A DNA stretch of 64,000 bases, taken from positions 1,240,001-1,304,000 of the forward strand of contig NZ_CP059675.1 of assembly GCF_014069575.1 (NCBI RefSeq). The letters run 5' to 3'. A program made the position numbers and the translations under genes. Shown here one piece after another: positions 18,318 to 25,550 of the stretch (the first letter of the stretch is position 1; every line of letters starts with the position of its first letter). A model generated the notes under the pieces. It saw only the letters and a list, made by a program, of their open reading frames with translations. It was not told where the DNA came from and ran no database searches. The DNA is from Schaalia sp. JY-X169. Lineage in GTDB: Bacteria > Actinomycetota > Actinomycetes > Actinomycetales > Actinomycetaceae.

Positions 18318-19631
18318 CTAACGGAGGGACGCGATAGTGTCTGCGGTAATTGCTCGGGAAAGATTATCTATCTGCCACGCGCGTGCGCCTGCACTCTGAA
18401 GTGCCTCATCCAAATCACCGGCAAGGGGTCGCCATGCCACCTCTCGTTGGACGCGTGGTTCGAGGACGACCTCCGGCTGGATTCCCAGTGGAGCAGCCGC
18501 ACGACTAGCAAGTGCTCGCATGGTTTGCAGTCTTTCCCACGCAACAGGATCCAGTCTCTTCCACATGGACGCTGCAGGTACATGTTTCGGGTCATGGGGT
18601 GTCTTCGGATCCGGTAGCGCGCCCTCAGGAAGTGCGTGGGCCCGTGCCACGGCACTCCACCATGTATCGGTGTGCTTGCGCGCCCTCGTCCGGCGGAATT
18701 CTGGGATTGATGTCAGCGCGCCTTTGGAACGTGGATCAGCGAGCGCTGCCGCAATTATCCCGTTGGTTGCTAGAAGGCGACCGGGCGCGACATCGAGTTC
18801 CCGCCCAAGCTCTTCGCGCACGGTCCACAGTTCGCGCGCGACAGCCAAGCCAAGTGGTGTGCGGACTTTCCCAAGTCCCCTCAGGTCCCGCCACGACGGA
18901 TCCCGGGGTATCAGCGGATGGGTCAACTCGTGGACAAACTCCTGCTCCGCCCACTCCATACGCCCGGCATCCTCAAGCCGTAGGGACATCTGTGTCCGAA
19001 GTTGGGCCAGCAGTTCCACATCGAGTGCCGCATAGCGGAGCCAGTCAATGGGAAGTGGGCGAAGCGACCAGTCTTCATTTTGGTGACTCTTCTCCAAGGT
19101 GATGCCGAGGACGTGCTCGGTTACCGCACCTAAGGAGAAACGTTCGAAACCGAGCAGACGTGCTGCGATTTCTGTGTCAAAAATCGATGCTGGGGCTAGT
19201 CCCAGCATCTGCATGCATGCCAAATCTTGATCTGCTGCGTGAAGAATCCATGGGCCGGTCATAGTGGGCGCCAACATAGACAAATCGGGTAGCACACGCG
19301 AGTCAATCAGGAAAGATCCGACCTCGTCCTTACGCAGCTGAACCAGGTATGCCCCACCTCCATAGCGGTAACCCTGTGCACGTTCTGTGTCGACGGCAAC
19401 CGGCTGATTGTCCCTCCCAAGGCGGTGCGCAGCATCTTCAAGCGCTGTGGGTGAGTCAATTAGGTCGGGAACACCTTCAGCGGGTGAGCGAAGAAGTCGA
19501 AGATCAGGGTCAGCAGCTGTGGAAGGAGTATTTTCCTTAGACTCGACTGTGAGAGGTACCCCCTGCGGTCGTGGCCCCCTCACAGGTGACGTTGGGCTTA
19601 TGGGTTCGCGAAAGAGTGGTGCTTCAGCCAA
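18318..19631 (-). CDS. rnd: Ribonuclease D-like 3'-5' exonuclease with HRDC domain
   Basis: 437-residue protein (Rv2681-like). The DEDDy exonuclease domain (about residues 60-230) shows VAVDTE (Asp, Glu), AADQDL (Asp) and YAALDVEL (Tyr and Asp four residues apart). An HRDC domain follows, around ARELWTVREELGREL, and a further C-terminal helical region. The likely role is tRNA or structured-RNA 3' processing. The N-terminal 50 residues are Pro/Ser-rich and low in conservation. Its start overlaps the end of the upstream DUF3000 gene by 8 nt, so both are one minus-strand unit. Confidence 0.92.
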   Translation of the reverse strand: MAEAPLFREPISPTSPVRGPRPQGVPLTVESKENTPSTAADPDLRLLRSPAEGVPDLIDSPTALEDAAHRLGRDNQPVAVDTERAQGYRYGGGAYLVQLRKDEVGSFLIDSRVLPDLSMLAPTMTGPWILHAADQDLACMQMLGLAPASIFDTEIAARLLGFERFSLGAVTEHVLGITLEKSHQNEDWSLRPLPIDWLRYAALDVELLAQLRTQMSLRLEDAGRMEWAEQEFVHELTHPLIPRDPSWRDLRGLGKVRTPLGLAVARELWTVREELGRELDVAPGRLLATNGIIAAALADPRSKGALTSIPEFRRTRARKHTDTWWSAVARAHALPEGALPDPKTPHDPKHVPAASMWKRLDPVAWERLQTMRALASRAAAPLGIQPEVVLEPRVQREVAWRPLAGDLDEALQSAGARAWQIDNLSRAITADTIASLR

Positions 19632-20190
19632 TGCGGTGTCCTAAGCGGGTCACTCCGTGTGGGAGCACCCCTGAGTTTGAGCGCAGTGCTTCAGCCCAAC
19701 CGGACAGGTCTGCGCTTAGGTCATTTGATGTCGGTGTCCATGAGCAGCGCAGGTCTGCATTCAAAGTCGAACCTTGAAGTTCAAGGCCCCCAAAGGTTTG
19801 AGAGATTTCTCTGGTCACTGTGCCGACGCAGGCCAGAGGCGTGGAACCCGCATCAGTCAAGGACTGAAGAAGCGTCGCCCAAATTACTTCGCCTAGGAGC
19901 GGGTCTGTACTCTGATCGTCGTCAACGCTCATCCTCGCTTGACCTACAAGGCGAATCTGTCCACCCCAAACTTCCTCTTGTTCAGGATCACAGAGGATGA
20001 CTAGGGTTGCTTTCGCAACTGGCTGCTCGCCGTTTCTCTCTTGTGTCTCAATCTCAATTGCAGCAGACCATGCGGCGAGCCTCGTGGGAGCGGGGACTTC
20101 GTGAACAACCAGACTCGGGTCAATCCAGGCATCACGTAGGCTGCCAAGTGCAGAAATGAAATCCTGCGGAGGAGCGGATCGAGTCACGCA
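19624..20190 (-). CDS. DUF3000 family protein
   Basis: 188-residue actinobacterial protein (Rv2680-like) of unknown function. The GTG at 20190 gives the family-like start VTRSAPPQDFISALGSLRDAW; the frame is open up to 20280, but the extra residues look unconserved and would reach the divergent gene. No membrane segment or catalytic motif recognised. It sits directly before rnd with an 8-nt overlap, as in mycobacteria, hinting at a shared role in RNA metabolism (inference only). Confidence 0.8.
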   Translation of the reverse strand, partial: CVTRSAPPQDFISALGSLRDAWIDPSLVVHEVPAPTRLAAWSAAIEIETQERNGEQPVAKATLVILCDPEQEEVWGGQIRLVGQARMSVDDDQSTDPLLGEVIWATLLQSLTDAGSTPLACVGTVTREISQTFGGLELQGSTLNADLRCSWTPTSNDLSADLSGWAEALRSNSGVLPHGVTRLGHRIG

Positions 20191-20280
20191 GATAACTCTA
20201 CGGAGCGCGGTCGAAAATGTACGGAACCACGCCGTATTGAGTAAGGTCAACTGCTGTAGCGTTGTAGAAGAGGAGGACAA

Positions 20281-21330
20281 ATGACACTTTCACAGGTTGC
20301 TATAAGTCCCATTGCTGCCCAAGAAATGAGGACACGCGCGGTTACTGCGCACGTCAACGTGCCAATTGAGCAGACATGGGTCTGGGCGGAGTTCGAAGAG
20401 ACATTTCCTGATCGACACCTAGTTGGCTTCTTTTCGGTCGAGGTCGATGGGATCCCCGCCGCAATCTTCAGCCTGACCCGCTACCGCTATCACGGCTTTG
20501 ACTTCCTCTGGTGTAAGCACGGTCCAGTCTGGCTGGTAGACCAGTCAGAAGAGCTGGAGAATGCGACTGTCGAGGCGATGATCAAGTGGATCAAGAAGGC
20601 CGCTAAGGGCACTGCCTTCTTACGGCTGCATCTACGCTTTCCCGGACCTAGCGCGCATCCCCCCATGCAAATCACAACATATGACCGTACCGTCTTTGTG
20701 AGTTTGAAGGACAATGCAGATGATTTGATGTTGGGATTCAAGAAGCGAGCCAGGACAAAGGTTCGCGGCGCAATAAAGAAGACTCCTGTGGACTGCGCTG
20801 ATGAGACGGAGCTGGCGCTCGAAGACTTTACGCAGTACTACGAGATTATGGCGGAGACAGCGGCGAGGCAGGGATTCACGCCTTGGTCCAAGTCTGTTTA
20901 CCAGAACATGCTGCGCACGCTCAAGCGCGACCATGGGCGGCTGTACGCGGGTCGCGTGGACGGGAGAGTCGTGGGGTTCGCAATCTTCACCCTGTCGGGC
21001 ACCGAGGCCGTCTACTACTATGCCGCCGCCAACGCTGAGGGTCGTGAACACGAGGCTTCCATCCAAGTGCTCTATGCGGCACTCGTCGATCTCGGGGCGG
21101 AAGGTTACAAGACAATGGACCTGATGGGCGTGGGTTCCGACCTCGCCCCTTCACTGAATGCTCTGACTGCATTCAAATCGGGCTTCGCACAGGAAATCAG
21201 CGAAGTAGCTCCCGCCTATGACATCCCAGTGAACCGAACCGCCTACCGGACGCTTGAAGTATTGAAAGATGGAAAGACCAAGCTCAACACGCTGAAGAGT
21301 CGGATTTCCCAACGTGAAAAAGCTGACTAG
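20281..21330 (+). CDS. FemAB-family peptidoglycan cross-bridge aminoacyltransferase (copy 1)
   Basis: 349-residue member of the FemABX family, which transfers amino acids from aminoacyl-tRNA to the peptidoglycan precursor stem peptide. Two GNAT-like halves are present: an N-terminal part with TWVWAEFEE and RYRYHGFDFLWCKHGPVWL, and a C-terminal part with GRLYAGRVDGRVVGFAIF and TMDLMGVGSDLAPSLNALTAFKSGF. It has no evident coiled-coil insertion like that of S. aureus FemA, so it is more like Weissella FemX. ATG 20281 follows AGAGGAGG. tRNA-Gly starts 74 nt downstream with its own promoter. The amino acid transferred cannot be read from the sequence. Confidence 0.88.
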   Translation: MTLSQVAISPIAAQEMRTRAVTAHVNVPIEQTWVWAEFEETFPDRHLVGFFSVEVDGIPAAIFSLTRYRYHGFDFLWCKHGPVWLVDQSEELENATVEAMIKWIKKAAKGTAFLRLHLRFPGPSAHPPMQITTYDRTVFVSLKDNADDLMLGFKKRARTKVRGAIKKTPVDCADETELALEDFTQYYEIMAETAARQGFTPWSKSVYQNMLRTLKRDHGRLYAGRVDGRVVGFAIFTLSGTEAVYYYAAANAEGREHEASIQVLYAALVDLGAEGYKTMDLMGVGSDLAPSLNALTAFKSGFAQEISEVAPAYDIPVNRTAYRTLEVLKDGKTKLNTLKSRISQREKAD

Positions 21331-21338
21331 GTGCCAGT

Positions 21339-21367
21339 TTGGATGGTGCGTCCAGCGCTGATAGAGT
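21339..21367 (+). promoter_or_regulatory. Promoter of the tRNA-Gly/tRNA-Val cluster
   Basis: TTGGAT at 21339-21344 and TAGAGT at 21362-21367 with a 17-nt spacer; the -10 ends 37 nt before the tRNA-Gly. The second tRNA cluster has the same -10 sequence at the same distance. Confidence 0.6.
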
Positions 21368-21404
21368 TACATCTGCTCGTCCGGCATAACGTCGGAAAAG
21401 CACT

Positions 21405-21477
21405 GCGGACATAGCTCAGCTGGTAGAGCATCACCTTGCCAAGGTGAGGGTCGCGGGTTCGAATCCCGTTGTCCGCT
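21405..21477 (+). tRNA. tRNA-Gly (GCC)
   Basis: 73-nt cloverleaf. The acceptor stem 21405-21411 pairs with 21470-21476 and the discriminator is T. The anticodon loop TTGCCAA gives GCC. The T-loop is canonical (TTCGAAT). CCA is not encoded. It is co-transcribed with the tRNA-Val that begins 2 nt later. Confidence 0.97.
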
Positions 21478-21478
21478 C

Positions 21479-21550
21479 GGGCCGTTGGCGCAGCGGTAGC
21501 GCGCTTCCCTGACACGGAAGAGGTCACTGGTTCGATCCCAGTACGGCCCA
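21479..21550 (+). tRNA. tRNA-Val (GAC)
   Basis: 72-nt cloverleaf. The acceptor stem 21479-21485 pairs with 21543-21549; the discriminator is A. The anticodon loop CTGACAC gives GAC. CCA is not encoded. A clear stem-loop terminator follows 25 nt downstream. Confidence 0.97.
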
Positions 21551-21574
21551 CTCAGAAATGGTGGTACACGCAAG

Positions 21575-21608
21575 CGGGGAGTCATAGCGACTCCCCGTAT
21601 TTGTTTTG
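21575..21608 (+). terminator. Intrinsic terminator of the Gly/Val tRNA cluster
   Basis: Perfect 9-bp stem (21575-21583 with 21589-21597), 5-nt loop, followed by TATTTGTTTTG. This is the most canonical rho-independent terminator in the window. Confidence 0.85.
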
Positions 21609-21711
21609 CAATGCCATACGCGGCGGCATCGAGCTTTCACCTATGTCAGTAACCTCGCCACATTGTAGGCTGTGGTGGTATTGAACACAGTTGCATAGGA
21701 TGGTGATCTAC

Positions 21712-21768
21712 GTGCGAAGCGACCACTTGTTGCTCGCCTGCATCTAGACTGTCGCACTTTCTTCCGGC
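21712..21768 (+). other. Signal-peptide coding remnant interrupted by an in-frame amber stop
   Basis: In frame with the following cell-wall-binding gene there is AGGATGG, then GTG 21712, then codons for RSDHLLLACI, a TAG at 21745-21747, then TVALSSG up to the ATG at 21769. Read across the stop, this is a plausible signal peptide with a basic start and a hydrophobic core. This points to a nonsense mutation (or sequencing error) in the export signal. Confidence 0.5.
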
Positions 21769-23046
21769 ATGTCCCCCGTACCGAGTCCTGTGGAATTGCA
21801 GCCAGAAGGGGAAACTCCTACGAGTGGCTCCGAAACGGGGGAGTTACCCGTGGTAGGCCCCGACGATAACCCAGTAGAGAACAGGGAAGAAGCAGAGACT
21901 CTAACGGATCCTGATGCCACCATGGTTGACACCGACCAAAGCATGTCCGGAGACTTGGAGCACCTAAGTTACGGCCCAGAAGAAGGTGTTCAACCTACCG
22001 GAGCCGAAGATGCTCTGACCGCACAGGTCCTTCCTCAGGGCTCATTTGCAGATGCCACGCCGCTGATTCGCGGGACACAGAGGGCGTCCGGAGGCGACAG
22101 GTATGCAACCGCAGTGGCGATCTCTAAGCGACTCTTTCCGAACGGAAATGCTGACTCGGTATTCATTGCTTCTGGAACGTCGTACTCAGACGGATTGGCC
22201 CTGGGCGCACTTGCTGCCTACGCCGGGGGACCGCTGTTGCTCACATCGGCCCAGTCACTACCACCAGTCGTTCACGATGAAATACAGCGGCTCACCCCAA
22301 AGACCATCTATATCGGCGGAGGAACGGGTGCAGTAGGCGCCAATGTTGAGCGGCAGCTCTCGCTTCTTTCCACCGAGATTGTCAGGCTTGCTGGGACGGA
22401 CAGATATGGCACCGCACGCGCAATCGCAGGGGAGTTCCCAGCCGGATCACCGGTTGCGATATCTACGGGTACAGATTTCCCGGATGCGCTCGTCGCCGCA
22501 AGCGCAACCCCAAAGCTGGGGGTGTGGACTCAGGTGATTGCGAGGGTCGCGAATACCAACCCCGGCGAAGTCACTTTGGTGGCTAACGGCACGAGTCCTG
22601 TTGTTACCGGGACTGGACCACTGTGGATCGACAATCAAAGGACACTCGTTGGTGAGGCCGCGCCGGTTCTCGAAGTTTCAACACCAGGGTGGGGGATTGG
22701 CGCAATCTCGACCGATGGAGATCAAGTTGCTGTCACGGCAACAAATGAGAACGGGGAGGGCGCTTGGATTCTAGTCTGGAGCATGCGTGAACAGCGTCTA
22801 GCAGCTGCAGTTAATGCGCTTTCAGCCTGGGCGCAGACATCGATAAGTGGCGACGTCCTCGTGTGGGGTAACGGGACTTACGGTGGTGACGGTTCCATGT
22901 TCATGTGGGACGCCGAAGGGCTCGGTATCAGCAACATTGGAGACGCCCCAGGAATATCAATTCCGTATGTCAACGGGAGGATTCTGGCAATCCCGTCCCT
23001 GGATGACTCAGGTGCAGTGATCTGGTCCTTTGCCAAAGTGCCCTAA
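21769..23046 (+). CDS. Cell-wall-binding repeat (CWB2-like) protein, probably N-terminally truncated
   Basis: 425 residues from ATG 21769. Residues about 1-100 are acidic and low-complexity. From about 105 there is one complete cell-wall-binding-2-type repeat (GGDRYATAVAISKRLF ... SYSDGLALGALAAYAGGPLLLT ... IYIGGGTGAVG) and the start of a second (AGTDRYGTARAIA ... DFPDALVAASA), which breaks off. The final 180 residues are Trp- and Gly-rich strands such as EGAWILVWSM and SMFMWDAEG, perhaps a small beta-propeller. CWB2 modules normally occur as three repeats and anchor exported proteins non-covalently to the wall. No signal peptide is encoded after this ATG, so the product would stay cytoplasmic unless the upstream amber codon is bypassed. 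Possible pseudogene. Confidence 0.75.
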   Translation: MSPVPSPVELQPEGETPTSGSETGELPVVGPDDNPVENREEAETLTDPDATMVDTDQSMSGDLEHLSYGPEEGVQPTGAEDALTAQVLPQGSFADATPLIRGTQRASGGDRYATAVAISKRLFPNGNADSVFIASGTSYSDGLALGALAAYAGGPLLLTSAQSLPPVVHDEIQRLTPKTIYIGGGTGAVGANVERQLSLLSTEIVRLAGTDRYGTARAIAGEFPAGSPVAISTGTDFPDALVAASATPKLGVWTQVIARVANTNPGEVTLVANGTSPVVTGTGPLWIDNQRTLVGEAAPVLEVSTPGWGIGAISTDGDQVAVTATNENGEGAWILVWSMREQRLAAAVNALSAWAQTSISGDVLVWGNGTYGGDGSMFMWDAEGLGISNIGDAPGISIPYVNGRILAIPSLDDSGAVIWSFAKVP

Positions 23047-23070
23047 GTTTGGAGCGCGCAAATCCCGCTC

Positions 23071-24318
23071 CTAGATACCTGTCTCGAAATAGCGGTGGAA
23101 CTTTCGGAAATAGTTGTAGGTCTGCCCCAGTGCGATTGCCTTCCTCTTCAGGTTCTTCTCAACCGGGCGGCGCAACGGGTTGACGACTCGGTGCTCCCGC
23201 ACCAGGAAACGCACCTTCTGGAGCAGGATGGGATCGGTGGTGTACTTCTTGATAAGGGAGACCGGAACCAGAGTGTAAAGGGCCGGACTAACGGCATCTA
23301 CACGAGGTTGGGCGCGCTTGTCGATGAGGTCGTTTGCCATGATTTCCATTGGGTTCGCTCCCGCGGCCACGACGTAGTAGGAGTTGCGTCCAATGCGGGG
23401 GTTGACCTCTAGGAAGTACGGCTTGTCATCCCGCGGGTCGACTTTGATATCAAAGTTAGCGAAGCCCGTGTACTGGCCAGCTTTCAGAATCCTCTCGGCA
23501 GACTCCCAAAGCTCAGGAAGAGCCTCCGTAATCATTGCCACGGGGTTCCCAATCATGGTTGGAGACGGATCCTGCAATAATACCTGGGCTGAGCTCCGCA
23601 GCTTCACTTCGCCGGACGAGTCCACGTAGAACGTCAGTGAGCGCATCTGATCATCGCCACCTGGGATGAGCTGCTGGACCAGGAACTTGTCACGAAAACC
23701 CGCTTCGCGCAGGCGACTCCACAGCTCGTTGAGCTCGGTGGCAGTCGATATGAACCAGATCTTCCTTTTTCCTGGAAAGGAGACCTTCTCGTAAGCGCTG
23801 CCTGAAGACGCTTTGGCGACCACTGGGAACGGGATGTCGATGAGAGGTGCTTCCCAATCATCGTCCGCGCCGGCGCAGTTCACGACGATGGTTTGGGGTG
23901 TGGCAACCCCAAGGTCTGTGCATACTTCGGCGAAGGAATCCTTGTCACAGAGCTTGGCAATTGTAGCGTCCGTTGGTGACGGTATCAGGTAGTGCTCTTC
24001 AAGTACATGACGATGGCGTGCGAAAAATCCGATAGCTCCGTCAGAGTTTGCTAGCAAAATCAGGTGTTTGTCCCCGTTTGCTTCAGCCACCTCAGTAAGG
24101 GATGCGAGCCTCTGCTCATCGCTTGCACCCGGTTCAATGTGCTGAATGTCAAAGAACACCGACTCTTTAATAAGTGCGACAGGCTCGTTGGCAACGCACA
24201 GGCACCTGACGCCAAAGGCTTCATAGCACTCAAGCCCAAGGGCGTAGGCTCCTGCATCTCCACCAAACACAACAGGGAGAATGGGTTTGGTAGGAGTCGA
24301 GTGCGAGTTGCTTACCAT
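23071..24318 (-). CDS. ATP-grasp carboxylate-amine ligase, D-aspartate-ligase-like
   Basis: 415-residue ATP-grasp protein. An N-terminal PreATP-grasp region begins PILPVVFGGDAGAYALG. The grasp domain has FPVVAKASSGSAYEKV, QQLIPGGDDQMRSL (ATP/Mg region) and FANFDIKVDPR ... FLEVNPRIGRNSYYV (Mg-binding Glu and Asn). It resembles the COG3919-type group that includes the D-aspartate ligases attaching D-Asp to the stem-peptide Lys in enterococci. The D-amino-acid substrate is inference. ATG 24318 (MVSNSHSTPTK) is preceded by AGGCAGG; the frame is open to 24369. It lies between two tRNA clusters and close to two femAB-type genes, which supports a cell-wall role. Confidence 0.82.
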   Translation of the reverse strand: MVSNSHSTPTKPILPVVFGGDAGAYALGLECYEAFGVRCLCVANEPVALIKESVFFDIQHIEPGASDEQRLASLTEVAEANGDKHLILLANSDGAIGFFARHRHVLEEHYLIPSPTDATIAKLCDKDSFAEVCTDLGVATPQTIVVNCAGADDDWEAPLIDIPFPVVAKASSGSAYEKVSFPGKRKIWFISTATELNELWSRLREAGFRDKFLVQQLIPGGDDQMRSLTFYVDSSGEVKLRSSAQVLLQDPSPTMIGNPVAMITEALPELWESAERILKAGQYTGFANFDIKVDPRDDKPYFLEVNPRIGRNSYYVVAAGANPMEIMANDLIDKRAQPRVDAVSPALYTLVPVSLIKKYTTDPILLQKVRFLVREHRVVNPLRRPVEKNLKRKAIALGQTYNYFRKFHRYFETGI

Positions 24319-24444
24319 TTTCAGCCTGCCTAATCTTCGCGTGCATGCAGCGACAAGCAGAAGTCCCATTTGCCGCCAGCCCTAGGATAGCTTTCAATTC
24401 TAGCTGCGCAGCCTCCTTCGCCAATGTCGTCTACCTCCCTCGAC

Positions 24445-24474
24445 TTGCTAGAGTGTCAAAGCCGCGGGTAGAGT
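24445..24474 (+). promoter_or_regulatory. Promoter of the Gly-Cys-Val tRNA cluster
   Basis: TTGCTA at 24445-24450 and TAGAGT at 24469-24474 with an 18-nt spacer; the -10 ends 37 nt before the first tRNA, the same geometry and -10 sequence as at the other tRNA cluster. Confidence 0.6.
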
Positions 24475-24511
24475 TTTGCCTCGTGATTGGCGCCCGCCTC
24501 GGGTGCCAAAC

Positions 24512-24584
24512 GCGGATGTAGCTCAGTTGGTAGAGCATCACCTTGCCAAGGTGAGGGTCGCGGGTCCGAATCCCGTCATCCGCT
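24512..24584 (+). tRNA. tRNA-Gly (GCC), variant with C55 in the T-loop
   Basis: 73-nt cloverleaf. The acceptor stem 24512-24518 pairs fully with 24577-24583. The anticodon loop TTGCCAA gives GCC. It differs from the tRNA-Gly at 21405 at six positions: two compensated acceptor pairs, one D-loop base, and T-loop position 55, which is C (base 24566; loop TCCGAAT instead of TTCGAAT). Position 55 is normally T, pseudouridylated, and contacts G18, so this copy may be altered in function. CCA is not encoded. Confidence 0.93.
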
Positions 24585-24636
24585 CTCTCACGGTTTCTCC
24601 GTATGGTGGTATGTCGGGTAAATTGATGAGTGTTAT

Positions 24637-24707
24637 GGTGGGTTGACCGAGAGGATAGGTAGCGGCCTGCAAAGCCGTCAACACGGGTTCGAATCCCGTA
24701 CCCACCT
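24637..24707 (+). tRNA. tRNA-Cys (GCA)
   Basis: 71-nt cloverleaf. The acceptor stem 24637-24643 pairs with 24700-24706, and the discriminator is T, as expected for tRNA-Cys. The anticodon loop CTGCAAA gives GCA. The T-loop is canonical. It lies 52 nt after tRNA-Gly and 1 nt before tRNA-Val. Confidence 0.96.
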
Positions 24708-24708
24708 C

Positions 24709-24780
24709 GGGCCATTGGCGCAGGGGTAGCGCGCTTCCTTCACACGGAAGAGGTCACTGGTTCGATCCCAGTATGGCCCA
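24709..24780 (+). tRNA. tRNA-Val (CAC)
   Basis: 72-nt cloverleaf. The acceptor stem 24709-24715 pairs with 24773-24779; the discriminator is A. The anticodon loop TTCACAC gives CAC. It is nearly identical to the tRNA-Val(GAC) at 21479, differing at about five positions including the anticodon, so it reads GUG rather than GUC/GUU. Confidence 0.96.
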
Positions 24781-24905
24781 CACAGCAGGATCTGCATGAT
24801 ACCAACGAAAAGTCCTTACACACAGACGTGAAAATGGTGCCAATGGGGATGTTTTGGGGATATCATTTTTCAGACTCCAACTTCCAGCCCGTTATCCTTG
24901 AGTCT

Positions 24906-25358
24906 ATGAGTAACTACTCTGTGAATCACTCGCTCGGCCGGATCGACGTCATCGAACTTGACGATACCCCTGCCCTGAGTCGCGACGTTGGCCTTAATAT
25001 CTCGGCGATTCAAGCTGCCTGGCCCGGTTTTGAGAACTCATTCGACTCGCTGCAGGGTCGCAAGATGATGGGACTCTTCTACGGTGAGCATGGCGTCTAT
25101 CGGTTGTCGTCTGTGCGGCTCGATCGAGATTTCGATAACCCCCTTGGTCTGGACGAAACCGTCATTCCTGGCGGGAGCTACCTCCGGCTGCGTTTGCGCG
25201 GGTCTGCCCCGTCCATATACGACGATATCGCCCCAGCATTCGACGTACTCTTCGATCGCGCAGACCACGACCCGAAGAGGCCGCACATCGAGTACTACCG
25301 CCGTGAGGGCGAGGTCGACTGCCTGGTACCGATTAGCAGAACGAGCCAAAGCGAATAG
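24906..25358 (+). CDS. GyrI-like small-molecule-binding domain protein
   Basis: About 150 residues resembling a stand-alone GyrI-like/AraC effector-binding domain: IDVIELDDTPALSRDVGLN, KMMGLFYGEHGVYRLSS, GLDETVIPGGSYLRLRLRG, and a C-terminal HIEYYRREGEVDCLVPI typical of that fold. Such proteins bind hydrophobic or cationic small molecules, or DNA gyrase. The start is uncertain: ATG 24906 is chosen because TATCCT ends 7 nt upstream (possible leaderless start) and the family fold begins just after it; the frame is open to 24828. No DNA-binding domain is attached. Function otherwise unknown. Confidence 0.65.
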   Translation: MSNYSVNHSLGRIDVIELDDTPALSRDVGLNISAIQAAWPGFENSFDSLQGRKMMGLFYGEHGVYRLSSVRLDRDFDNPLGLDETVIPGGSYLRLRLRGSAPSIYDDIAPAFDVLFDRADHDPKRPHIEYYRREGEVDCLVPISRTSQSE

Positions 25359-25429
25359 TAGGTCCCATAAGACTTGTGGTGATGGACCCCCCTCCAGACT
25401 CACGGTGACGGCGCTAGCCCTCCAAGTTC

Positions 25430-25511
25430 GCGAAATGTATACGTTGGGGTGAAATCTGCTTCTGGGGTGTGTACTCGGTGTGCACATCGGTTCCCAACGT
25501 AATCATTTCGC
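25430..25511. repeat. 19-nt imperfect inverted repeat pair upstream of the amidase gene
   Basis: 25430-25448 (GCGAAATGTATACGTTGGG) and the reverse complement of 25493-25511 agree at 17 of 19 bases, the two differences being a TA/AT swap in the middle. The arms enclose 44 nt. The whole 82-bp unit lies in the 192-nt gap before the amidase gene. It could be two facing operator sites, a miniature-element remnant or a long hairpin. Confidence 0.8.
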
Positions 25512-25550
25512 TGAGCGTCGGCGGGAGGGTGCGCGTGGGAGTATTGACAC

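Noticed and set aside
21327-21551. Minus-strand open frame with a peptide GIRTRDPHLGKVMLYQLSY across the tRNA-Gly/Val genes
   Set aside because: This is the well-known false translation antisense to tRNA genes; the same peptide appears antisense to the second cluster (24431-24715).
23051-23071. 6-bp stem between the convergent CWB2 and ATP-grasp genes
   Set aside because: Too short to call a terminator with confidence, although position would suit one.
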